Assembly (NCBI GenBank): GCA_964637655.1
Contig: CAZWUZ010000086.1
Location: 1 to 13,105, forward strand
Origin: CAZWUZ01 sp964637655 [NCBI: uncultured bacterium]
GTDB lineage: Bacteria; DAOPZR01
Length of the DNA: 13,105 nucleotides
Reading direction: 5' to 3'
Below are positions 1 to 5,058 of the stretch, one piece after another. A program made the translations under genes and the position numbers. Every line of letters begins with the position of its first letter. The stretch's first letter is position 1. The notes beneath the pieces were generated by a model that was not told the DNA's origin, did no database searches, and was given only the letters and a program-made list of their open reading frames with translations.

Positions 1-126
1 GAGATGCGTGCCATAGTGGTGGCAGTTCCATTCCCCCTCGAAATCGACCGCCAGTTCGGGCTGCTGCGCCATCTGCGCGCAGGCCGCGCGCAGCATCACG
101 TCATCGGCAATCAGCGCGTGTGCCAT
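1..126 (-). CDS. rnd: Ribonuclease D-family 3'-5' exonuclease, N-terminal fragment
   Basis: Only the first 42 codons lie in the window; the gene runs off the left edge. Translating the complement gives a start MAHALIADDVMLRAACAQMA, then PELAVDFEGEWN and HHYGTHL. The acidic DFEGEW stretch after a short hydrophobic strand fits the Exo I motif (DxE) of DEDD-type exonucleases such as RNase D, which trim the 3' ends of tRNAs and other structured RNAs in the cytoplasm. The ATG (126-124) shares one base with the TGA stop of the upstream hydrolase gene (TGATG), so it is probably translationally coupled as the last visible gene of the B12 operon. The Exo II and III motifs and the HRDC domain, if present, are outside the window, so full RNase D identity cannot be confirmed. 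Confidence 0.6.
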   Translation of the reverse strand, partial: MAHALIADDVMLRAACAQMAQQPELAVDFEGEWNCHHYGTHL

Positions 127-734
127 CAGCGCAGCTCGCGCAGGCGGGCGCAGAACGTCGCCTCGTCCTGTTCCTGCAGGTACGGGTTGTGCATTTTTTC
201 CTGTCCTAACGTCGCCGTGGGGGTGGTGCCGTACTCATGCCCGCTGTATACGATCAGGTCGTCAGGAAGCGTGCGCAGGTGCTGCAGCGAGCGGTAGAGT
301 GCCGCCGCGTCCGGCGCGAACCCGCAATACCCGACAAAAAGCGTGTCGCCGGTGAAGAGACCGTCAGCAAAACGCAGGCAGACGCTGCCGGGCGTATGCC
401 CCGGGGTGTGGATGACCGTCAGGCACGTCTGTCCGAAGGTGAAGGTCACGCCGCCGTCGAGCAACTGCACGTCGTGGCGCCCGCCCGCGTCCGCGGGGTG
501 GATGCACACCGGCGCGCCGGTCGCCCGCTGCAGCGCGGCGTTCCCCTCCGTATGGTCGCGATGTCCGTGCGTGTTGAAAATATACCGTACCGTGATACCG
601 TGCTGCCGCACCGCGGCGAGCAGCACCTCCGTATCGCCGCACGGATCGACGACAAACCCGTCGCGGGTGACGTCATCGCCTGCCGCGTAGGAAAAATTAT
701 CGTCCAGCCCGCCGGCGCGCACCTGCACGATCAC
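126..734 (-). CDS. GloB-like metallo-beta-lactamase-fold hydrolase
   Basis: A 202-residue single-domain zinc hydrolase. The MBL metal ligands are visible in order: THGHRDH (residues 55-61), PGHTPGS with H113, GDTLF with D130, and SGHEYG with H166. The DNFSY start and the C-terminal HEYGTTPTATLG and NPYL elements resemble the hydroxyacylglutathione hydrolase (glyoxalase II) branch. It is shorter than classical GloB (about 250 residues) because the substrate-binding helical tail is reduced. The substrate is therefore unassigned: a thioester or another ester is plausible. The GTG start (734-732) overlaps the cobU stop in a GTGA junction, and its own stop overlaps the next gene, which ties it to the cobalamin operon. 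Whether it works in B12 metabolism or merely hitchhikes is unknown. Confidence 0.85.
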   Translation of the reverse strand: MIVQVRAGGLDDNFSYAAGDDVTRDGFVVDPCGDTEVLLAAVRQHGITVRYIFNTHGHRDHTEGNAALQRATGAPVCIHPADAGGRHDVQLLDGGVTFTFGQTCLTVIHTPGHTPGSVCLRFADGLFTGDTLFVGYCGFAPDAAALYRSLQHLRTLPDDLIVYSGHEYGTTPTATLGQEKMHNPYLQEQDEATFCARLRELR

Positions 735-1282
735 GGGGCACCCCCCTTGACCGTCACCGGCAGTCCGGCCACGACGAGGATGACGTTGTCCGCCGCGGCG
801 GCGAGGCGCTGGTTGACCCGCCCGAGCAGGTCGCGATAGAGGCGCGTCAACGGCGTGTCGGGCACGATGCCGAGCCCGACCTCGTTGCTCACCAGCACCC
901 AGCGCGCCGGGTGGGCGTCAATGAACGCCAGCAGCGCGTCGAGTTGCGTGTCGACCGCCTGCTGCGCGGCAGCCGCGTCGGGATGTTCCCCCAGCGCGAA
1001 GAGCAGGTTGTTGACCCAGACCGTCACGCAGTCGAGCAGCACAAAGCCCGGCGTTTCGCTCTGCCACGCCTGCGCCAGTGCGGCGGCCAGCTGTGCCGGT
1101 TCCTCGCAGGTGCGCCAGAACGGCGGGCGGGCGGCACGGTGTGCGGCGATGCGCGCGCGCATCTCGTCGTCGATGGCGACCGCGGTCGCCACGTAGAGCA
1201 CGCTGCACCCCGCGTCGAGCGCCAGGCGTTCCGCCAGCGCGCTCTTGCCGCCGCGCGCACCGCCGAGGATAAGGGTCAGCAC
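731..1282 (-). CDS. cobU: Adenosylcobinamide kinase / adenosylcobinamide-phosphate guanylyltransferase
   Basis: This bifunctional cytosolic enzyme phosphorylates adenosylcobinamide and then transfers GMP to give AdoCbi-GDP, the substrate for CobS. From the GTG at 1282 the product is 183 residues, the usual CobU length. Visible motifs are the P-loop GGARGGKS (7-14), YVATA (30-34), RIAAHRAARPPFW with H48 at the position of the guanylylated histidine, LLDCVTVWVNNLL (82-94) and SNEVGLGIVP (132-141). Starting at GTG gives MLTLILGG, the family's normal N-terminus; a TTG two codons upstream (1288) is also possible. Neither has a clear Shine-Dalgarno. The GTG overlaps the stop of a 33-codon leader ORF that repeats the same N-terminus, so coupling or reinitiation is likely. 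Its stop overlaps the start of the hydrolase gene. Confidence 0.93.
   Translation of the reverse strand: MLTLILGGARGGKSALAERLALDAGCSVLYVATAVAIDDEMRARIAAHRAARPPFWRTCEEPAQLAAALAQAWQSETPGFVLLDCVTVWVNNLLFALGEHPDAAAAQQAVDTQLDALLAFIDAHPARWVLVSNEVGLGIVPDTPLTRLYRDLLGRVNQRLAAAADNVILVVAGLPVTVKGGAP
1244..1282 (-). repeat. Direct repeat copy B, start of intact cobU
   Basis: This is the second copy of the 39-bp repeat, offset by 95 bp from copy A, with the exact 21-bp run at 1244-1264. It encodes the functional CobU N-terminus and P-loop. Because 95 is not a multiple of three, the two copies are in different frames. Confidence 0.9.
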
Positions 1283-1377
1283 CGGCAATACACGGCGCCG
1301 GCAGTCGTGCCCTGCGGCGGCAAGTGATATTTTTCCCGCTTGCCGCCGCGCGCACCGCCAAGGATAAGAGAGAGCAT
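1276..1377 (-). pseudogene. 33-codon leader ORF: duplicated 5' end of cobU with P-loop
   Basis: The ATG at 1377-1375 overlaps the tspO stop (TGATG). It opens a frame that begins MLSLILGGARGGK, almost the same as the CobU start (MLTLILGGARGGK). It then diverges to REKYHLPPQGTTAGAVYCRC and stops at 1278-1276, overlapping the GTG start of the intact cobU (GTGCTGA). The intact copy lies 95 bp downstream in another frame. The simplest reading is a decayed or duplicated cobU start, with the functional gene now starting at the second copy. Because the leader ORF ends exactly on that start, ribosomes that read it could reinitiate there. Whether the peptide itself does anything cannot be judged. Confidence 0.7.
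1339..1377 (-). repeat. Direct repeat copy A of cobU 5' end
   Basis: This 39-bp segment encodes MLSLILGGARGGK at the start of the leader ORF. It matches copy B (1244-1282) at 34 of 39 positions, including an exact 21-bp run covering the GGARGGK codons (1339-1359). The mismatches lie in the first six codons. Confidence 0.9.
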
Positions 1378-1856
1378 CAGTTGAGTTTCCAGAACTCGGC
1401 ATTGAGCAGCGACGCGAATGCCACCCAGATGAAATAGGGCGCCAGCAGCCAGCAGGCCGCGGGCGTGAGCCGGTAAAACGCCACCATGGTCGCAGCGATG
1501 GCCGCCAGCAGCAGGAAGATGACGATGAGCGCGCCGCCAATATTCCCCAGCCCGAAAAAGACGGGTGTCCAGAGCGCGTTGAGCAGCAGCTGCCCCGCGA
1601 AAAGCAGCAGCGCGCGGCGCACCGCCGCCGGCTGTGCGGCGTACTGCCGCCAGACCAGCCACGCGGCCACCGCCATCAGCGCGTAGAGCGTCGTCCAGAC
1701 GGGGCCGAAGAGCCAGTTGGGCGGCGCGAACCACGGGCGAACCAGCGTGGCATACCACCCGGGAATGGCGTCACGCGTAAAGAGCGCACCGAAGCCCCCC
1801 GCGCCTTCGCACAGGAGGATGAGCCCGGTCAGGACAAGGATATCGCGCCGCGGCAT
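1377..1856 (-). CDS. tspO: TspO/MBR tryptophan-rich sensory membrane protein
   Basis: A 159-residue inner-membrane protein with five predicted helices, the normal TspO size. Family signatures are visible: WY..LVRPWFAPPNW (34-48), FGPVWTTLYALM (50-61), the third-to-fourth-helix Q..LNALWTPVFF (89-101), and a C-terminal P.F.W..FASLLN. TspO proteins bind porphyrins and other tetrapyrroles and affect their turnover or export. The ATG at 1856 is chosen because GGAGG (1866-1862) lies 5 nt upstream; a GTG at 1874 is in frame but poorly placed. It sits 19 nt after cobS, and its stop overlaps the ATG of the duplicated cobU leader. Its place inside a cobalamin operon suggests a corrinoid- or tetrapyrrole-linked role, which is an inference. 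Confidence 0.93.
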   Translation of the reverse strand: MPRRDILVLTGLILLCEGAGGFGALFTRDAIPGWYATLVRPWFAPPNWLFGPVWTTLYALMAVAAWLVWRQYAAQPAAVRRALLLFAGQLLLNALWTPVFFGLGNIGGALIVIFLLLAAIAATMVAFYRLTPAACWLLAPYFIWVAFASLLNAEFWKLN

Positions 1857-1875
1857 GAGCCCCTCCGCAGCCACT

Positions 1876-2604
1876 CTACCATATCCGCGCCAGCAGCGTC
1901 AGCGCGACGAGGGCAAGCGCTTCCGCCCCCTCGATGATGGCCCCGTAGACGTCACCGGTAAGCCCCCCGAGGCGCACGGTCGCCAGCCGCGCAACAAGCA
2001 GCAGCGCCGCCAGCGACGCAGCGAGCGCGACCACCCCGGTGCGCCCGGTCAGCATCACGCCCGCGGCAAGCAACAGCGTGGCGAGCAGCACATCGCGCCT
2101 GCCGATACCGGCGCGGAAGGTGTCACCCATCCCCTGCGGGCGCGCCGTCGGCCAGTACGTCGCGGCGAGCACCACCGCCCAGCGCGCCGCGGCGGGTACG
2201 ATAATCAGCACCGCCAGGTCGCGCACCGCGGTGAGCGCGGCGAACTTCACCAGCAGCAGCAGGACCAGTCCGACCACCGCAAAACTGCCCGCGTGCGGAT
2301 CCTTCATGATGGCGAGGCGGCGTTCGCGCGGCAGGGCGCAGAGCAGCGCGTCGCAGCAGTCGCCCCACCCGTCGAGATGCAGGCCGCCGGTGAGCAGCAC
2401 CCAGAGCGCCAGTGTCAGCGCTGCGGCCACGGTTTCCCCCGCCAGCGCGCAGGTAAACGCGAAGCTGGCGGCGCAGAGCAGACCGATGAGCAGGCCGGCC
2501 AGCGGGAACCAGGCCATCGCCCTGCCGCGCGGGCGGCTGCCGTCATCATTCCCCGCCGGGAGGATGGTCAGCAGCGCCAGCGCGCGGCGCAGGTCACGAA
2601 ACAC
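1876..2604 (-). CDS. cobS: Adenosylcobinamide-GDP ribazoletransferase (cobalamin synthase)
   Basis: A 242-residue polytopic inner-membrane enzyme that joins AdoCbi-GDP to alpha-ribazole(-phosphate), the last assembly step of the B12 nucleotide loop. Diagnostic motifs are GGLHLDG (73-79) followed by acidic D82 and D85, MKDPHAGSFA (100-109), and GGLTGDVYGA (213-222). Several hydrophobic segments lie between them. The GTG start at 2604 lies inside the end of cobT (11-nt overlap) and yields MFRDLRRALALLTILP, a normal CobS N-terminus. The usual metal-binding region reads HLDGWGDCCDAL here rather than the more common DGLADTxDG, a modest variation that keeps the acidic residues. It probably works with CobU and CobT from the same transcript. 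Confidence 0.95.
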   Translation of the reverse strand: MFRDLRRALALLTILPAGNDDGSRPRGRAMAWFPLAGLLIGLLCAASFAFTCALAGETVAAALTLALWVLLTGGLHLDGWGDCCDALLCALPRERRLAIMKDPHAGSFAVVGLVLLLLVKFAALTAVRDLAVLIIVPAAARWAVVLAATYWPTARPQGMGDTFRAGIGRRDVLLATLLLAAGVMLTGRTGVVALAASLAALLLVARLATVRLGGLTGDVYGAIIEGAEALALVALTLLARIW

Positions 2605-3649
2605 GGTCGCTCACCCCCGCGTCCCCGAAGGTCGCCATCTCGCCAAGGAGGCGCGCCGCCGCGTCGACGAAATGCATCGCCAGCACCGCCCCCGTCCCCT
2701 CGCCGAGGCGCAGGTCGAGATCGACGAGCGGGCGCAATCCGAGATGCGCGAGTGCCAGTGCGTGTCCCGTCTCCTGCGAGCGATGGCCGGCGATGAGAAA
2801 CTCCTTGAGCGCGGGGGCCAGCGTGCAGGCGATGAGCGCCGCCGCGGTGCTGATAAACCCGTCGACCACCACGGGGACGCGCGCCGCCCCCGCCGCGAGC
2901 ATGGCGCCGGCAATGCCGCCTATCTCCGCCCCGCCCACCGCCTGCAGCACCGCGAGGCCGTCGGTCGGGTCGGGCCGGTGGCGCGCCAACCCGCGCTCGA
3001 TGGCGCTGATCTTGCGCTGCAGCCCCGCCTCGTCCACGCCCGTGCCGCGCCCGGCAATCGCCTGCGGCGTCGTCCCGGTAATGGCGCAGATGATGGCTGC
3101 CGACGGCGTGGTGTTGCCGATCCCCATGTCCCCGCAGGCGAGCAGGTCGAGCCCGCGCGCAATCTCCTCCTGCGCCACGCGCATGCCGAGTTCGAGCGTC
3201 GCGACCGCCTCGTCCCGCGACAATGCCGGCGCCTGCGTAAAATCCTGCGTGCCGCGCACCACGGGGGTGTTCAGCAGGTCGGGATGGTCGGGCAGGTCAG
3301 CCGCGACGCCGGCATTGACCACGCGCATGCGCGCGTGTGCCTGCCGCGCGAGAACGTTGACGGCCGCACCGCCGCGCAGGAAATTGAGCACCATCTGCGG
3401 CGTCACCTCCGGCGGGAAGGCGCTCACCCCCTGCGCGACGACGCCATGGTCGCCGGCAAAGACGATGACCGCACGGCGCTGCGGCGGCGGCGGCGGACAC
3501 TGCCCGGTGATGCCGGCGAGACGGATGCTGATGGCTTCGAGCTGCCCGAGCGACCCCGCGGGCTTGGTGAGGATGGCCTGGCGCGCGCGCGCGGCCTCCT
3601 GCGCGGCGCGGTCGGGCGTGCCGATACGGCTGATGGTCTGCTGCACCAT
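2594..3649 (-). CDS. cobT: Nicotinate-nucleotide-dimethylbenzimidazole phosphoribosyltransferase
   Basis: A 351-residue cytosolic enzyme that transfers phosphoribose from nicotinate mononucleotide to the lower-ligand base (DMB or a related base), making alpha-ribazole phosphate. Motifs seen are LTKPAGSLG (27-35), FAGDHGV (64-70), GDMGIGNTT (173-181), the RGTGVDEAGL region (201-210) and LRLGEGTGA. Its E317 has the same number as the catalytic glutamate of Salmonella CobT. The ATG at 3649 is preferred because GGAGG stands 7 nt upstream and the product matches family length. An in-frame upstream ATG at 3790 would add 47 residues encoded by riboswitch RNA and is rejected. It is the first gene of the operon, about 100 nt downstream of the riboswitch core. 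Confidence 0.96.
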   Translation of the reverse strand: MVQQTISRIGTPDRAAQEAARARQAILTKPAGSLGQLEAISIRLAGITGQCPPPPPQRRAVIVFAGDHGVVAQGVSAFPPEVTPQMVLNFLRGGAAVNVLARQAHARMRVVNAGVAADLPDHPDLLNTPVVRGTQDFTQAPALSRDEAVATLELGMRVAQEEIARGLDLLACGDMGIGNTTPSAAIICAITGTTPQAIAGRGTGVDEAGLQRKISAIERGLARHRPDPTDGLAVLQAVGGAEIGGIAGAMLAAGAARVPVVVDGFISTAAALIACTLAPALKEFLIAGHRSQETGHALALAHLGLRPLVDLDLRLGEGTGAVLAMHFVDAAARLLGEMATFGDAGVSDRVS

Positions 3650-3656
3650 GATGCTG

Positions 3657-3661
3657 CCTCC
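3657..3661 (-). promoter_or_regulatory. Shine-Dalgarno of cobT
   Basis: On the minus strand GGAGG is followed by CAGCATC and then ATG. This decides the cobT start. The adjoining GGCAGC (3658-3653) could pair with GCTGCC (3689-3684) in the leader, a possible but weak route for riboswitch control of translation. Confidence 0.75.
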
Positions 3662-3744
3662 GGAAACGGGAACCCATTCTGACGGCAGCGGTCGGGAGGA
3701 ATGTGGCGGCAGCAGCCGTAGCGTGCGGCAACTGTCGTCGCTCC

Positions 3745-3850
3745 CGGGCAGGTATCCTGACTCGCGACGAGGCGGCGCCACGCGCCGCAACGTCGCTTAC
3801 AGTGGCACGACCGTGCCGGAATTGCACCGGCTTCCCCTGCTGGCGGCAGA
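3745..3850 (-). promoter_or_regulatory. Cobalamin riboswitch upstream of cobT
   Basis: On the minus strand the order of conserved parts is GCAGG (3840-3836), GGGAAGCCGGTG and TTCCGGC forming a GCCGG/CCGGC hairpin, the B12 box GCCACTG (3806-3800), and GTCAGGATACCTGCC (3761-3747). GCAGG can pair with the final CCTGC (3752-3748) as closing stem P1. Between the B12 box and the 3' block is a long stem: GCGACG/CGTCGC flanking a perfect 7-bp GCGGCGC/GCGCCGC hairpin with a 3-nt loop. The form is compact (about 95 nt), resembling the short variants in which GGTC.TGCCACTGT follows the P3 stem directly. No U-tract terminator is visible before cobT, so I infer control of translation initiation. It would repress the cob operon when cobalamin is plentiful. 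Confidence 0.92.
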
Positions 3851-3865
3851 ATGCGTTGTGCGCGC

Positions 3866-3895
3866 ACGATAGCACGCAGTCGCGCGCGCTGTCAA
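3866..3895 (-). promoter_or_regulatory. Sigma70-type promoter for the cob operon
   Basis: On the minus strand a perfect -35 TTGACA (3895-3890) is separated by 18 nt from TATCGT (3871-3866). Transcription would begin near 3859, just before the riboswitch core, as expected for a riboswitch-led operon. The -10 is imperfect, so the exact start is uncertain. Confidence 0.6.
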
Positions 3896-3906
3896 CTTTT
3901 TTGACA
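3890..3906. promoter_or_regulatory. Inverted repeat TGTCAA-N5-TTGACA between divergent operons
   Basis: Two 6-bp arms separated by CTTTT form a near-palindrome midway between the cob operon and the truA operon. The left arm is the -35 hexamer of the cob promoter read on the minus strand. The right arm is a TTGACA pointing at the plus-strand genes, with a weak candidate -10 TAGCGT (3924-3929) at 17-nt spacing. It may be back-to-back -35 elements, a regulator operator, or both. Confidence 0.4.
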
Positions 3907-3949
3907 CGCGCAGCGCCCTATGATAGCGTGGGGCAGGGAGAGGGAAACG

Positions 3950-4264
3950 ATGCGACCACGCCGACGGAGCAGAACGGTGAAAACCAGCCAGGTGTCGCCC
4001 GAGCGCACCATGGTCTTCAGCAACGACCTGATGCGGGTCATGGTGGAACTGACCGACCGCGGGGTCGCCATCGACAACATCCGCGATATCGTCACCGCCG
4101 ACCTCGTGCACCTCAACGGCATGCTGATGATGTATCCCAACCCCGCCTTCTACGCCTGTCTCGAAGAACGCTACCAGCTCAACGAGCGGCTGCTCCGGTA
4201 CATCGAACAGCGGCTCAGCGAACTGGACGACGGCAGCACCGACCTGCGGCCGCCCCTCAACTGA
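3950..4264 (+). CDS. Small uncharacterised protein upstream of truA
   Basis: I do not recognise this family. From the ATG at 3950 the product is 104 residues. A GTG at 3977 with GGAG (3966-3969) 7 nt upstream would give 95 residues. The ATG is served by GGGAGAGGG (3936-3944), so both starts are credible; the first nine codons (MRPRRRSRT) are very basic and may be non-coding leader. The rest is soluble and mostly helical by eye, with segments SNDLMRVMVELTDRGVAIDN, LVHLNGMLMMYPNPAFY and YQLNERLLRYIEQRLSEL. There is no signal peptide, membrane segment or obvious metal motif. The gene ends 10 nt before truA and is probably co-transcribed with it. A helical adaptor or regulator is conceivable, but function is unknown. 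Confidence 0.75.
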   Translation: MRPRRRSRTVKTSQVSPERTMVFSNDLMRVMVELTDRGVAIDNIRDIVTADLVHLNGMLMMYPNPAFYACLEERYQLNERLLRYIEQRLSELDDGSTDLRPPLN

Positions 4265-4274
4265 TTTTTCCGCC

Positions 4275-5057
4275 GTGCCCCGTTTCCTCCTGACCCTGCA
4301 GTTCGACGGCAGTGATTTCTGCGGCTGGCAGTATCAGCCCGGCGAACCGACCGTCCAGCACGAGCTGAGCCGCGTCCTTGCCCTGCTCTACCATTGCCCG
4401 GTCAGTGTCACCGGCGCCGGGCGCACCGACAGCGGGGTGCACGCGCGGCAGATGGCGGCGCATTTCGACGGCGACGGCTTCCCGCCGGCCAAACTGGCGG
4501 GCGCGCTCAACGGCAACCTGCCCGGCAGTATCCGCGTGCTCGATGCGCGCTCAGTACCGGACCGGTTCAGCGCGCGGTTCGACGCCACCTGTCGCGAATA
4601 CCGCTACTTCATCTGGCAGGCGCCGGTCGCTTCACCCTTTACGGCACGGTACACATGGCATCACCCGCGCCCGCTCGACCTTACGGCCATGCAGGATGCC
4701 GCCGCGCGCTGGGTCGGCACGCATGATTTCGCCAACCTCTGTGGTGACGATCCCGATGAAAAAAACACCCTGCGCACTATACATGCCGCCCGCGTGACGG
4801 CAGATGGTCCGCTCCTCTGTTTCACCGTGCGGTCGCCCGCCTTCCTGCGCAGCCAGGTGCGCCGCATGACCGGCCTGCTGGCCGGAGTCGGGCGCGGCGA
4901 CTGGCCGCCTGAAGCCGCCACTGAGGTTCTGACCGGCGCGATGACAAAACCGGGAAAACTGACCGCGCCGGCGCACGGACTCTTCCTCTGGGCCATCACC
5001 TACCCGGGCATCGACGTGACGATTCCTGATGCCGGTTTCCCGCCGCGCACCAGCTGA
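4275..5057 (+). CDS. truA: tRNA pseudouridine(38-40) synthase TruA
   Basis: A 260-residue cytosolic enzyme that converts uridines 38-40 of the tRNA anticodon stem-loop to pseudouridine. Seen in order: FDGSDFCGWQYQPGEPTVQ (10-28), the active-site motif GAGRTDSGVHA (47-57) with catalytic D52, CREYRY (106-111) with the conserved tyrosine Y109, GTHDFANLC (148-156), FLRSQVRRMTG (190-200) and APAHGLFL (231-238). Length is normal. The start is GTG (4275), 10 nt after the preceding stop and without a strong Shine-Dalgarno, suggesting coupling to the upstream small gene. GTHDFANLC and the SQVRRMTG segment are slight variants of the usual GTHDFxxF and FLYxMVRxxVG. Confidence 0.95.
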   Translation: MPRFLLTLQFDGSDFCGWQYQPGEPTVQHELSRVLALLYHCPVSVTGAGRTDSGVHARQMAAHFDGDGFPPAKLAGALNGNLPGSIRVLDARSVPDRFSARFDATCREYRYFIWQAPVASPFTARYTWHHPRPLDLTAMQDAAARWVGTHDFANLCGDDPDEKNTLRTIHAARVTADGPLLCFTVRSPAFLRSQVRRMTGLLAGVGRGDWPPEAATEVLTGAMTKPGKLTAPAHGLFLWAITYPGIDVTIPDAGFPPRTS

Positions 5058-5058
5058 C

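Noticed and set aside
2039-3682. 547-codon open frame on the plus strand opposite cobS and cobT
   Set aside because: Shadow frame of two confidently identified genes; low-complexity arginine-rich translation with no recognisable domain.
3650-3790. In-frame N-terminal extension of CobT by 47 residues
   Set aside because: The extra codons are riboswitch and leader RNA. The ATG at 3649 has a consensus Shine-Dalgarno and gives the family length with the catalytic glutamate at 317.
3919-3924. TATGAT as the -10 partner of the plus-strand TTGACA at 3901
   Set aside because: The spacer would be only 12 nt, too short for a sigma70 promoter; TAGCGT at 3924-3929 has the right spacing but a weaker match.
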